From assembly GCA_028280915.1 (NCBI GenBank), contig JANQKX010000122.1, forward strand, positions 1-33,249: 33,249 nt of DNA, written 5' to 3'. Numbering within the stretch: the stretch's first letter is position 1; each line of letters begins with the position of its first letter. This DNA comes from Kiloniellaceae bacterium. Its GTDB lineage: Bacteria > Pseudomonadota > Alphaproteobacteria > Kiloniellales > Kiloniellaceae. The position numbers and the translations under genes were made by a program. Positions 18,155-26,732 of the stretch are shown here, piece after piece. Below the pieces are notes generated by a model. That model saw nothing but the letters and a program-made list of their open reading frames with translations, made no database searches and had not been told where the DNA came from.

Positions 18155-18792
18155 CGGATAACCTCCTGGCCGATCGCATTACGAGACGCCGCCATGGGGC
18201 CGGATGTCAAGGGTTCCCGCTCTCCCGGACGCAGGACGTCGGGATCAAAGGGTGTCCGCCCGAAGACGTCCATGACCAAGGGCCGAAAAAAAGCCAATGG
18301 CAGGTCGTCATACTCAGGATCGAAACTGCTCTGATCCCAGCGCTCGCAAAATTCCACGCAGTCGTCGAAATAGGGATTCTCCCGATACGCGTCCCGGACA
18401 TGCCGGTTTCCGCCCCGCAGGTGGGCGTAGTAATACTTTTGAAAGTCCGCATGGACTTGGATGACCCAGGTACACTGTTCCCGCACGAAGGGCGCCAGCA
18501 CATTGGCCGCGTAGTCACCGTGATTATAGGGGGCGTAGAGATCGCCGATATCGTGCAGCAAGGCCGAGACCACCCAATCAACGTCCGCCCCGTCCCGCCA
18601 GGCCCGTGTCGCAGACTGAACGGAATGGCCGAGGCGCGAAACCTGATATCCCGAAAAGCTGTCGTCGAGGGCGGTCAGAGAATCGAACAACCGCTCCCCA
18701 ACCTTCTCGGCGAAAGAGACTTCAAGCCCCTCCAGGAAGCGATAGTCATCGGCATCCCCTTGCTTCATCTCGGTGAATTTGACGTGCTCCAT
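18151..18792 (-). CDS. HD-domain protein, possibly PhnZ/TmpB-like mixed-valent diiron oxygenase
   Basis: H...HD...H...H...D pattern: LGHSVQSATRAW, SALLHDIGDLYAP, YNHGDY, QVHADFQKYYY, WDQSSFD. ATGA overlap with the Rieske gene. Confidence 0.75.
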   Translation of the reverse strand: MEHVKFTEMKQGDADDYRFLEGLEVSFAEKVGERLFDSLTALDDSFSGYQVSRLGHSVQSATRAWRDGADVDWVVSALLHDIGDLYAPYNHGDYAANVLAPFVREQCTWVIQVHADFQKYYYAHLRGGNRHVRDAYRENPYFDDCVEFCERWDQSSFDPEYDDLPLAFFRPLVMDVFGRTPFDPDVLRPGEREPLTSGPMAASRNAIGQEVIR

Positions 18793-18836
18793 GCCCCTTC
18801 CCTTTCCGGTGTTTGCCCCGTGCCCGGGCGCACTCT

Positions 18837-18864
18837 AAATGAAATAAATGAAATGGGATTTCAT
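18837..18864. promoter_or_regulatory. Repeated/inverted operator-like element in the HD-Rieske / LysR divergent region
   Basis: AAATGAAAT-AAATGAAAT tandem repeat, the second copy pairing as ATGAAAT-GGG-ATTTCAT. Confidence 0.5.
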
Positions 18865-18899
18865 CGTACCGGACAAGCGATAAATTTACACCACTCGAC

Positions 18900-18914
18900 A
18901 TAAGATTAACTTAT
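18900..18914. promoter_or_regulatory. LysR-type dyad next to the regulator start
   Basis: ATAAG-N5-CTTAT perfect inverted repeat (T-N11-A class) 4 bp before the LysR ATG. Confidence 0.5.
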
Positions 18915-18918
18915 ATCT

Positions 18919-19824
18919 ATGATTCGGATCATGCCCCGCTCCCTGCCGCCTCTGATCTGGTTTCGCACTTTCGACTGCGCCGCGCGTCATGGGAGTTTTT
19001 CGCGGGCCGCCCAGGAATTAAACCTGACCCAGTCCGCCGTCAGTCAGCACATCCGGTCTTTGGAAACCCGGCTCGGCGCCACCCTTTTCACCCGCCAGGC
19101 GCGAGGCGTGGCCTTGACCGATGGCGGGCGCCAGCTGCTGACCTACGTGGCCGGCGCCATGGCCGATCTCAACGCGGCGGCCGAACTTTTCTCCGGCCGA
19201 AAACAGGAATCGGTACTGGAAGTGGCCTGTTCCAGCAGTTTCGCCCGGCTTTGGCTGTGCCGGCACATCGGCTCTTTCCAAGAGTCCCATCCCGGCACCG
19301 GGGTTCGGATCGTCAGCGCGCTTTGGCCGGACGAATACACCCGGGTCAAAGCCGATGTCCAAATCCGATACGGTCCGGCGGAGCTTGTGGGTGAGGGTGC
19401 GGAACAACTTTTGGAGGACGTGGTTATACCCGTTTGCCATCCGGACCTGGCGCCGGACGCCAAGGCGGGGGACGGGATGCGGGATGCCCTGCTCATTCAT
19501 GTCCTCGGAACGGAGAATACCTGGGACCGCTGGTCCCAACACCACGGCACCCCGCCGGATGCGCCCCCGGCTCTCCACGTGGACGCCGACGAACTCGCCA
19601 TTGAACTGGCGGAACAAAAACAGGGCATTGCCTTATGCGGACGCTTGCTGTGCCAGCCCTTGATCCAAGAAGGCCGTCTTCACAGTCCCTTCCCCGGCGA
19701 GATGCCGAGCAACGAGAACTACTACGTGGCCCTGGGCGGCACCGAAAAATCCAAAGACCGCGCCCAACAGTTCAGGAAATGGATTCTGGAAACCGTAGGC
19801 CAATCGGTCAGGACAAGGTCCTAA
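18919..19824 (+). CDS. LysR-family transcriptional regulator (GcvA-like)
   Basis: LPPLIWFRTFDCAARHGSFSRAAQELNLTQSAVSQHIRSLETRLGATLFTR HTH region. Confidence 0.94.
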   Translation: MIRIMPRSLPPLIWFRTFDCAARHGSFSRAAQELNLTQSAVSQHIRSLETRLGATLFTRQARGVALTDGGRQLLTYVAGAMADLNAAAELFSGRKQESVLEVACSSSFARLWLCRHIGSFQESHPGTGVRIVSALWPDEYTRVKADVQIRYGPAELVGEGAEQLLEDVVIPVCHPDLAPDAKAGDGMRDALLIHVLGTENTWDRWSQHHGTPPDAPPALHVDADELAIELAEQKQGIALCGRLLCQPLIQEGRLHSPFPGEMPSNENYYVALGGTEKSKDRAQQFRKWILETVGQSVRTRS

Positions 19825-19850
19825 TCCTCACCGAGGCATGATCGACCGGT

Positions 19851-21347
19851 TTACCCGGTCAGCGACTTGATAAAGCCGTCGACCTGTCCCTGTAAGCTCT
19901 CGGCCAATCCGGACAGCTCGGTGGAGGCGCTCAGAACATCATGGGTCGCCCGCCCGGCCTCCGACGAGGCTTCGGACACGGCCGTGATGTTCTCGGCCAC
20001 TTCCTGGGTCGCGGCGTTTTGCTCTTCCACCGCGGCGGCCACCGCCGTGGAAATTTCATGCACTTCTCGAATGGTTTTGCCGATGGTTTCGTTGGCTTCC
20101 ACGGCAGCACCGGTTGAGCTTTGAATTTCTTGGATCAGGGCGCTGATGTCTTCGGTTGCCTTGGCCGTCTGATTGGCCAGGGCCTTGACCTCCGAGGCGA
20201 CAACGGCAAAACCCTTGCCCGCCTCCCCGGCGCGGGCGGCTTCGATGGTCGCGTTGAGGGCCAAAAGATTGGTCTGCCCGGCAATATCTTGGATCATGTT
20301 GATCACGTTGCCGATCTTTTCAGCGGATTGGGCCAAGCCATTGATCATCTCGTTGCCACGGTGAGCCTCCGACAAGGCCTCGTTGGCAACGGAGGCGGCT
20401 TGGGAAACCTGACGGGAGATTTCACTGATGGAACTATGCAGTTCCTCCGACGCGGAGGCGACAGTACCCGCCCTCGAGTTTGTCTGTTCGGCGATGCCCT
20501 GCAAGGTCGAAGCGCTGGCCTGCAGCTCCGTCGCCGCGGCCGACACCGATCCCATGACCGAGGATACGGTATCCGCCATCTTAATGTTCTCGGTAACAAT
20601 GGACCAGGTGACCATGGGGCCGATGTACTCGCCCGCAGCATCGTTGATGGCCGCCACATTCAGATCCAACTTTTGGTCGCCAACGCCGATGATGGCCCGG
20701 TGCGGCAGATTGCTGGGATCGGCCAGAAGCTGGCGCTGATGGGGCGGATGTTTATGAAAAACGTCGATACATTGGCCTTTGAGCTGATCTACCGGAACAG
20801 GCAGCGCGGACTGAAGCGGGCGCAGGGTCTCCACACTGGTCTGATTGATGAAATTGATCTCCAGGGAATCCTTGTCCGCCATCATGACGTTGATGGGCAT
20901 GCGGTCCACCATCTGCAGGAGCTTTTGCGTTTCCGCTTCCTGCCGCACCTGATCGGTAATCACCGACCAGGTCAGCATGGGGCCGTGGTAGCGCCCGTTG
21001 GGATCGAACAGCGCCGTGACCAGGAGATCCAGCCATTCCCCACCGATGGTAATGCGTGTCTTGAACGGCAAATTGCCCGGGTCGGCGAGCAGTTGGCGCT
21101 GATGCTGGGGCGTTTTATGAAAGATATCGATGCTCTGCCCCAAAATATCGTCAGCCTTACATGGCAGCACGTGTTCTATTTTCCGCAGCGCCTCAAGGGA
21201 GGACTGGTTCATATAGGTGATGCGAAAATCCGTCAGCTCGCACAACATGACGCTGACCGGCATGGCATCGACCATGCCTCGATATGAGCGGTCGTCGCCG
21301 GCGGACCGAGCGACACCGCGCTTGTTGAAGATACTGATCGCTGCCAT
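19851..21347 (-). CDS. Soluble methyl-accepting chemotaxis protein with two PAS-like domains
   Basis: MCP hairpin [43 protein letters not shown]; two homologous N-terminal modules with [16 protein letters not shown]; no apparent TM segment. Confidence 0.93.
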   Translation of the reverse strand: MAAISIFNKRGVARSAGDDRSYRGMVDAMPVSVMLCELTDFRITYMNQSSLEALRKIEHVLPCKADDILGQSIDIFHKTPQHQRQLLADPGNLPFKTRITIGGEWLDLLVTALFDPNGRYHGPMLTWSVITDQVRQEAETQKLLQMVDRMPINVMMADKDSLEINFINQTSVETLRPLQSALPVPVDQLKGQCIDVFHKHPPHQRQLLADPSNLPHRAIIGVGDQKLDLNVAAINDAAGEYIGPMVTWSIVTENIKMADTVSSVMGSVSAAATELQASASTLQGIAEQTNSRAGTVASASEELHSSISEISRQVSQAASVANEALSEAHRGNEMINGLAQSAEKIGNVINMIQDIAGQTNLLALNATIEAARAGEAGKGFAVVASEVKALANQTAKATEDISALIQEIQSSTGAAVEANETIGKTIREVHEISTAVAAAVEEQNAATQEVAENITAVSEASSEAGRATHDVLSASTELSGLAESLQGQVDGFIKSLTG

Positions 21348-21401
21348 GACTTATGTCCTCACATTTTGGAACGCTTGATCGTTTATCCGGTTTGACAAAC
21401 A

Positions 21402-21455
21402 AACATTTACATCAAATTAAAAATTTGTTCTTTTTCAATGACTTGCGTAAATGTT
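21402..21455. repeat. Inverted repeat upstream of the chemoreceptor gene
   Basis: AACATTTAC (21402-21410) and GTAAATGTT (21447-21455), perfect 9 bp arms, AT-rich spacer. Confidence 0.45.
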
Positions 21456-21986
21456 GTTTTTCATCACACCCAACATCTCTGGGATGACAGGATTTAAATT
21501 CTTAGGTAGATGCAGCATAACCGAATAGCTTGTTGCGTGTTGAACGATGGGATTCATGCCCACGTCATCAATCATCCGGCGCCGCCAAAAAACGGAGACA
21601 CCATGTTTGGCTCTAACGGCGGGGCTCCGTGACACAAACCGGTCAAGGAATTCCCCATCAACGAGTCAACAACTAGGCGCCCATTGCCTTTGACTACCCT
21701 GGAGTACATGCCGCCCCCGTGGTTTAAGCTCAATTTTCCACGCAGCGGCAACGCGGTTGCGAAACAACCAAACGATACGAAAGTCTTTGCCTGTGGCGAC
21801 TAGGCCTTTGGTATGGGAAAGGCTGCCCCCAAAGACCGCCCCACGCCTGACCGCTTGCAAAAAACAGAAACGACCCCGCCGCCGAATTTGACGATTTTTT
21901 GATGTGGTCGGTTTTGGGTCTCACGAATATTACCGGCAAACAATCAAAGCGACCGGCCGTCATTCTAAACCTAGTCAGGGACCAGT

Positions 21987-22217
21987 ATGATCGAAATGAC
22001 TTCAAATCGCCGATACGGCAGACCGTCCGTTCCATATGACCAGGCCCGGTCCGAACGGGTGGTGACCTTCCTCACCCCCTCGGAGATGACGTCCCTGAAA
22101 CGGCTGGCCGATGAATCCGCGGCCTCGCTCTCGGCCACCCTCCATCGCCTGGTCGTCCGGGAGCTTAAGGTACAAAGCCAAAAACAGTCAAAATCCGAAA
22201 GGAGAGTCGATCAATGA
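21987..22217 (+). CDS. Small ribbon-helix-helix-like protein
   Basis: 76 aa; RVVTFLTPSEMTSLKRLADESAASLSATLHRLVVREL has beta-helix-helix character; ATGA overlap with the sulfatase gene. Confidence 0.6.
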   Translation: MIEMTSNRRYGRPSVPYDQARSERVVTFLTPSEMTSLKRLADESAASLSATLHRLVVRELKVQSQKQSKSERRVDQ

Positions 22218-23857
22218 GAAGAACACTTTTGTCCCTTGCCGCGTTGGCTTTAACAACTCCCGCCATGGCGCAAAATCAAGCGATCGTCCACGACGGGGAG
22301 TACCGCTTCCTCAAGGCCCAGTTGGGCGAGCAATGGGCCGCGCAGGACCAAGGTATCCAGGCCCGCTTGGATCAGATTCACCAGGCCAACGGGGGCAAGC
22401 CGCCCAACATCATCTACATTCTCATCGACGACGTGAGCTTTGGTCAGATGGGCGACCGGACCCTGAACTACGTCACCGGCATCGATACGCCCAACATCAA
22501 CGCCTTCGCCACCGAAGGCCTGTCGTTAATGCGCATGTACACCGAACCCTCTTGCACCCCCACCCGCACTGCCTTTTTGACGGGGCGCCATCCGGTCCGG
22601 GCCGGCGTGGAAGAAGTCAAGGTCGCCCTAGTCGGCGAGGGCTTGGCCGCCGGTGAGGTCACCCTGCCGGAGATACTGAAGCAAGCGGGATACAATACGG
22701 CGCACGTGGGCAAATGGCACCAGGGCGATATCGAAGAAGCCTTTCCCCATAACCAGGGCTTCGACTGGGCCGCTTTTCCCGTGCACCAGCAAGTGCAGCT
22801 GAGTTTGATGACCCGCGAATCCCTCCAGGCCAATAACATGCTGGGCTACCATGCCGCCGGCCAATCAAATCAATTCTCGATGGATCAGCGCTTCAAGCCC
22901 TACGGCCTGGTCACGGGTCTGGAAGCCGAAGCGGGCGGACTGGCCCGGGAAATCGACTTGGAGCCCGGCGAGGAGTGGTCACAGGCCCACTACGAGCGCA
23001 TGAACCAACGCTATCAAACCCAAGCCATGGAACAGCTGGCCCGCTTGGCCGATGAGGAGGCGCCCTTTTTTCTACAGTATTGGCCGCTTTATCCCCTCAA
23101 CTTTGCCTACCCGGATCAAGCAATCTCCCGGAACGGCGGTTTTCATGCCGACAAACTTCAGTTGCTGGACGGGTGGATCGGCGAGCTGCTCGATGCCGTC
23201 GAAACCGCCGGGGTGGCCGACAACACCATTGTGATGCTGATGGCCGACAATGGGCTCATGTATCACTACGAGGGTACGTCGGGGCTGAACCAACTCATCT
23301 ATCGTGGCGGCAAAACCCAGCACCTGGAAGGGGGCGTGCGCACCAACGCCTTTATCCGCTGGCCTGGTGTCATCGAAGCCAGCAGCGCCGCTGGTGACAT
23401 TATTCACGTCAGCGATCTCTTCACGACCTTCGCCCGTATCGCCGGCGCGTCGGACTTCATTCCCCGGGACCGGGTGATTGACGGGCTCGACCAAACGGCA
23501 TTGCTGTTGGAGGGCGAAGGCAACTCGCGCCGCGACTATGTCTATATCTACGAAGGCCCCGTTTTGCGTTCGGTGGTCAAGCAGGAGTTCAAGATGCACC
23601 TGCCGCCCCCCGGTGTCCCCGGCGCGGCCGCACCGGTCTTCAACGTGTTGCGCGATCCCCGCGAGCAGTATCCGCAGATCGGCACCGCTCTTTGGTCGGG
23701 CGCCAGCTTTCAAGACATGGTGAAACGGCACAACTTGATGATCGCCCAGTATCCCCACTTGCCTCTGGGTAAGGGCGTGCCCTATGAAGGCATCGAGAAC
23801 CTGAGGCCGGAAAGCGAGGAAGCGCGCGCCGTGTTTTCTTCCTGGCAAGCCAAGTAA
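22214..23857 (+). CDS. Exported type I sulfatase/arylsulfatase
   Basis: Signal peptide MRRTLLSLAALALTTPAMAQ; PPNIIYILIDDVSFGQMGD; FGly motif CTPTRTAFLTGRHPVRAG; HVGKWH; ADNG. Confidence 0.92.
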   Translation: MRRTLLSLAALALTTPAMAQNQAIVHDGEYRFLKAQLGEQWAAQDQGIQARLDQIHQANGGKPPNIIYILIDDVSFGQMGDRTLNYVTGIDTPNINAFATEGLSLMRMYTEPSCTPTRTAFLTGRHPVRAGVEEVKVALVGEGLAAGEVTLPEILKQAGYNTAHVGKWHQGDIEEAFPHNQGFDWAAFPVHQQVQLSLMTRESLQANNMLGYHAAGQSNQFSMDQRFKPYGLVTGLEAEAGGLAREIDLEPGEEWSQAHYERMNQRYQTQAMEQLARLADEEAPFFLQYWPLYPLNFAYPDQAISRNGGFHADKLQLLDGWIGELLDAVETAGVADNTIVMLMADNGLMYHYEGTSGLNQLIYRGGKTQHLEGGVRTNAFIRWPGVIEASSAAGDIIHVSDLFTTFARIAGASDFIPRDRVIDGLDQTALLLEGEGNSRRDYVYIYEGPVLRSVVKQEFKMHLPPPGVPGAAAPVFNVLRDPREQYPQIGTALWSGASFQDMVKRHNLMIAQYPHLPLGKGVPYEGIENLRPESEEARAVFSSWQAK

Positions 23858-23913
23858 CGCTCTTGTTCAACTAACGCTCTTGGCCAATCAACGTTCTTGT
23901 CCAATCAACGTTC
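23855..23913 (+). repeat. 17-18 bp tandem repeat between sulfatase and beta-barrel genes
   Basis: TAACGCTCTTGTTCAAC / TAACGCTCTTGGCCAATC / AACGTTCTTGTCCAATC / partial AACGTTC, ending before GGGGAGG. Confidence 0.75.
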
Positions 23914-23927
23914 TGGGGAGGTAAGAG

Positions 23928-24704
23928 GTGGGGCAATCCAAGTTGCCAAATCTGATCCTAGTGTCGGTCTTGGGGGTTGTCCTCGGCCTGTTTTCCAAAG
24001 TGGTCATGGCCGAGGAAACCGAGGAGTCCCAGTGGGACTTTACGGCAGCCCCCTATATCTGGTTCACCTCCCTGCAAGGAGACGTGGCCACCATTCCGGG
24101 CATCCCGCCGGCCGATGTGGACGCCAGTTTCGGAGATCTTTGGGATAACACGAACCTGGCCGCCATGGGATACTTCGAAGCCCGCAACGGCCGTTGGGGG
24201 ATCGGCGCCGATCTGGTTTACTTCGACCTGACCGCCGACGGCGGCGGCCCCACCAACGCCTTCTCCGGCACGGAAATGGATCTCAAGGCCTTCATCGCCA
24301 CCTTTGGGCCCTTTTACCGCGCCGCGGCCGAAAAAGACTATTCCGTGGACGTGATGGCCGGCGCGCGCACCTGGGTGACGGACACCCGTTTATCCCTGTC
24401 CGCAGGCACCCTGCCCGGCCGCTCGGCGGACGCCAAGGAAAACTGGGTGGACCCGGTTATCGGCGCACGGGGCGCTTTTGCCCTGGATGAACACGTCAGT
24501 TTGCGCGGCTATGCGGACGTGGGCGGCTTTGGCGTTTCCTCCGACATCACCTATCAACTCATGGGATTGGTATCTTATTCCTTCAATGATTGGATCACCG
24601 GGGAACTGGGCTATCGCTTCTTGCATGTGGATTACAGCAACGACGCCTACAAGCTGGACGCCAATTTCCATGGGCCCCTTTTGGGCGTGCGCTTCTTGTT
24701 TTGA
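23928..24704 (+). CDS. Putative outer-membrane beta-barrel protein
   Basis: GTG start after GGGGAGG; signal peptide; WDFTAAPYIWFTSLQGDV, GELGYRFLHVDYSNDAYKLDANFHGPLLGVRFLF ending in aromatic F. Confidence 0.78.
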   Translation: MGQSKLPNLILVSVLGVVLGLFSKVVMAEETEESQWDFTAAPYIWFTSLQGDVATIPGIPPADVDASFGDLWDNTNLAAMGYFEARNGRWGIGADLVYFDLTADGGGPTNAFSGTEMDLKAFIATFGPFYRAAAEKDYSVDVMAGARTWVTDTRLSLSAGTLPGRSADAKENWVDPVIGARGAFALDEHVSLRGYADVGGFGVSSDITYQLMGLVSYSFNDWITGELGYRFLHVDYSNDAYKLDANFHGPLLGVRFLF

Positions 24705-24800
24705 CGGAAGCCAAATCACGAGCCACATCACCGAAAAAGGGTTTCTTCCCCCCTCACGACCGGCGGAAGATTCGGGGCCGGCAACGTGGGCTTCGACAGC

Positions 24801-25829
24801 TCAGACAGGGTCGCGGATGAGCGGGCAGGTGGAGCAATGTATGCCGCCGCCGTTGAGCTGCATCTTATCGTAGGGGATCTCGATCAACTCAATGCCCTGA
24901 CGTTCCAGCTCATCGCGCGTACCCGCCGACATGCCATGGGGCATCACGTATTTCCCCGGCCGTATGGCCAGGCCGTTGATGATCCAAGGATTGTCCTCCG
25001 GAGTGGTCTCCACGGCCCGGATGCCCAGTTCCTTGAGCTTTTGCAAGAAGGTATAGGAAAGACCGGTGGGGTCCACCAGGGCCAAATCCACATCCACCAT
25101 CACGAAATGCCCGTCGATATGGATGCTGTAACCGGGCAGGTCCACCACGATGAGCTCCACCCCTTGGCGGGCCAGAACCTCGGCCACTTGAGCGATCGCC
25201 TCGTCATTGACCCGGATACCCCGCCCCACAACGGCGGTTTTTGAATTGAGCCAGGCAAAGCTGCCGCCCTCCATCATGCCGGTGCCGGAAACGGTGGCCA
25301 GAATGGGCATGCCCGCCTTGGTCAAGGTGCGGCTCACGTCCAACTCCTCGCCGTGGCGCAGGCGGGGCGCCAAGCGGCTCACGATGGCCCCACCCTTGAC
25401 GGCAAAGGAGGAATCCCGGGTATAGCAAGATTTGAAACGATGGCCCGAGACACCCTCCAAATGGATCACCTCGATGCCCTCGGCTTCGAGCAGTCGCACC
25501 AAGCCGTCATGCTGGGCCTGCATCTCGCTCAAGGGCGGGATCTCCTCGGATTGCCAGTACCAGCCGGACTTGGGGCCACCGAAGCCGCCGGTTTCCTCAA
25601 TGTACTTTGTCGGGTCGATGATACCGAACTCCTCGCCCGGGCGGTGGACCATGACGGCGCGGATTTGACCCACGTCGTTGTCGCAGCCCCAAACCCGTCC
25701 CCAAATTTTCTCCATGCGGTCGGGATGATCGAAGGCCGGCTCCGGCTGGGAGCCGAAAAGCTTCATGGTCGCGGAATAGATATCCCTACGCTTGGTCCGC
25801 GGAGGTGTGGAATCGTTTTGGGATGACAT
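24801..25829 (-). CDS. Amidinotransferase/DDAH/arginine deiminase-superfamily guanidine-modifying enzyme
   Basis: CYTRDSSF, MMEGGSFAWL, SIHIDGHFVMVDVDLALV, NGGGIHCSTCPL (catalytic Cys). Confidence 0.83.
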   Translation of the reverse strand: MSSQNDSTPPRTKRRDIYSATMKLFGSQPEPAFDHPDRMEKIWGRVWGCDNDVGQIRAVMVHRPGEEFGIIDPTKYIEETGGFGGPKSGWYWQSEEIPPLSEMQAQHDGLVRLLEAEGIEVIHLEGVSGHRFKSCYTRDSSFAVKGGAIVSRLAPRLRHGEELDVSRTLTKAGMPILATVSGTGMMEGGSFAWLNSKTAVVGRGIRVNDEAIAQVAEVLARQGVELIVVDLPGYSIHIDGHFVMVDVDLALVDPTGLSYTFLQKLKELGIRAVETTPEDNPWIINGLAIRPGKYVMPHGMSAGTRDELERQGIELIEIPYDKMQLNGGGIHCSTCPLIRDPV

Positions 25830-25844
25830 GGCAGTCCTCTTTTC

Positions 25845-26732
25845 TTAACTATCGATCGCCGATTGGGAGTCCGGGTCGAGGAAATCACGCAACCCGTCTC
25901 CGATCAAGGTAAAGGCCAAGGCGGTCAGGGCCAGGCCCAATCCGGGAAAAGCCGCCAACCACCAATGGTTGGGCTGGTGGGTTAGCGCGCTGAAGATCAT
26001 GGCGCCCCATTCCGGCGTGGGCGGCTGCGCCCCCAGGCCGAGAAAGGAGAGGCCCGCGGCCGACAGCATCACCAGGCCCGCGTCGGAGGTGGCTTGAACC
26101 ACGATCAGGGGCAGGACGACCGGCAGGATGCACTTGACCATCACCCGGCCGTGGGACGCGCCGAGGCAGCGATAGGCCGCCACATAGTCCTCGGTCTTGA
26201 TACTGAGCACCCGCGAGCGCACCAGCCGGGCATACCACGGCCAAAACACGACCCCCAGGGCGAAGGTGGTGGTCACCAGGGTGCCGCCAAAGGTCGCCGA
26301 TATGGCGGCCGCCAGAATGAGCGCCGGAAAGGCCAGGAACACATCCGTGATGCGCATCAAGGTCTCGTCCACCCAGCCCCCCATGTAGCCAGCCACGATC
26401 CCCACCGTGGTCCCGATGATCGTGGCCATGATCAAAACCGTCAGGGTGATTGACAGACTGATGGGCGCACCGGCGAGAACGCGGGACAACATGTCCCGGC
26501 CGGTCTTGTCGGTGCCGAAGGGATGGGCCAGGGACGGCGCCTGCAAGCGTTCGCTCAGGGAGATTTTAAGCGGATCCTGGGGTGTCCAAACAAAGTCAAA
26601 AAGATGCCCGACGAGCCCGAGCAGGCTGATGACCAAAATGAGCAAGGCGATGCCGCAGCCCAGTAGGTTGAAGGGCGATCGCCCCGCGAAACCCGCAATC
26701 CGGTTTTGCCTGATGGCGCCGATCAAGGTCAT
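25845..26732 (-). CDS. ABC transporter permease, DppC-like
   Basis: PFGTDKTGRDMLSRVLAGAPISL; EAA-like loop AYRCLGASHGRVMVKCILPVVLP. Confidence 0.94.
   Translation of the reverse strand: MTLIGAIRQNRIAGFAGRSPFNLLGCGIALLILVISLLGLVGHLFDFVWTPQDPLKISLSERLQAPSLAHPFGTDKTGRDMLSRVLAGAPISLSITLTVLIMATIIGTTVGIVAGYMGGWVDETLMRITDVFLAFPALILAAAISATFGGTLVTTTFALGVVFWPWYARLVRSRVLSIKTEDYVAAYRCLGASHGRVMVKCILPVVLPLIVVQATSDAGLVMLSAAGLSFLGLGAQPPTPEWGAMIFSALTHQPNHWWLAAFPGLGLALTALAFTLIGDGLRDFLDPDSQSAIDS

Noticed and set aside
19844-19860. GACCGG-TTTAC-CCGGTC hairpin between LysR and chemoreceptor genes as a bidirectional terminator
   Set aside because: Short stem with no T tract on either strand and it overlaps the chemoreceptor stop codon; too weak to call.
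20121-21287. 388 aa plus-strand ORF antisense to the chemoreceptor
   Set aside because: Shadow ORF; the minus strand has a clear MCP signalling domain.
21435-21860. Two small minus-strand ORFs (66 and 64 aa) in the intergenic region
   Set aside because: No recognisable motif, RBS or conserved family; could be decayed sequence, but I cannot support a mobile-element call.
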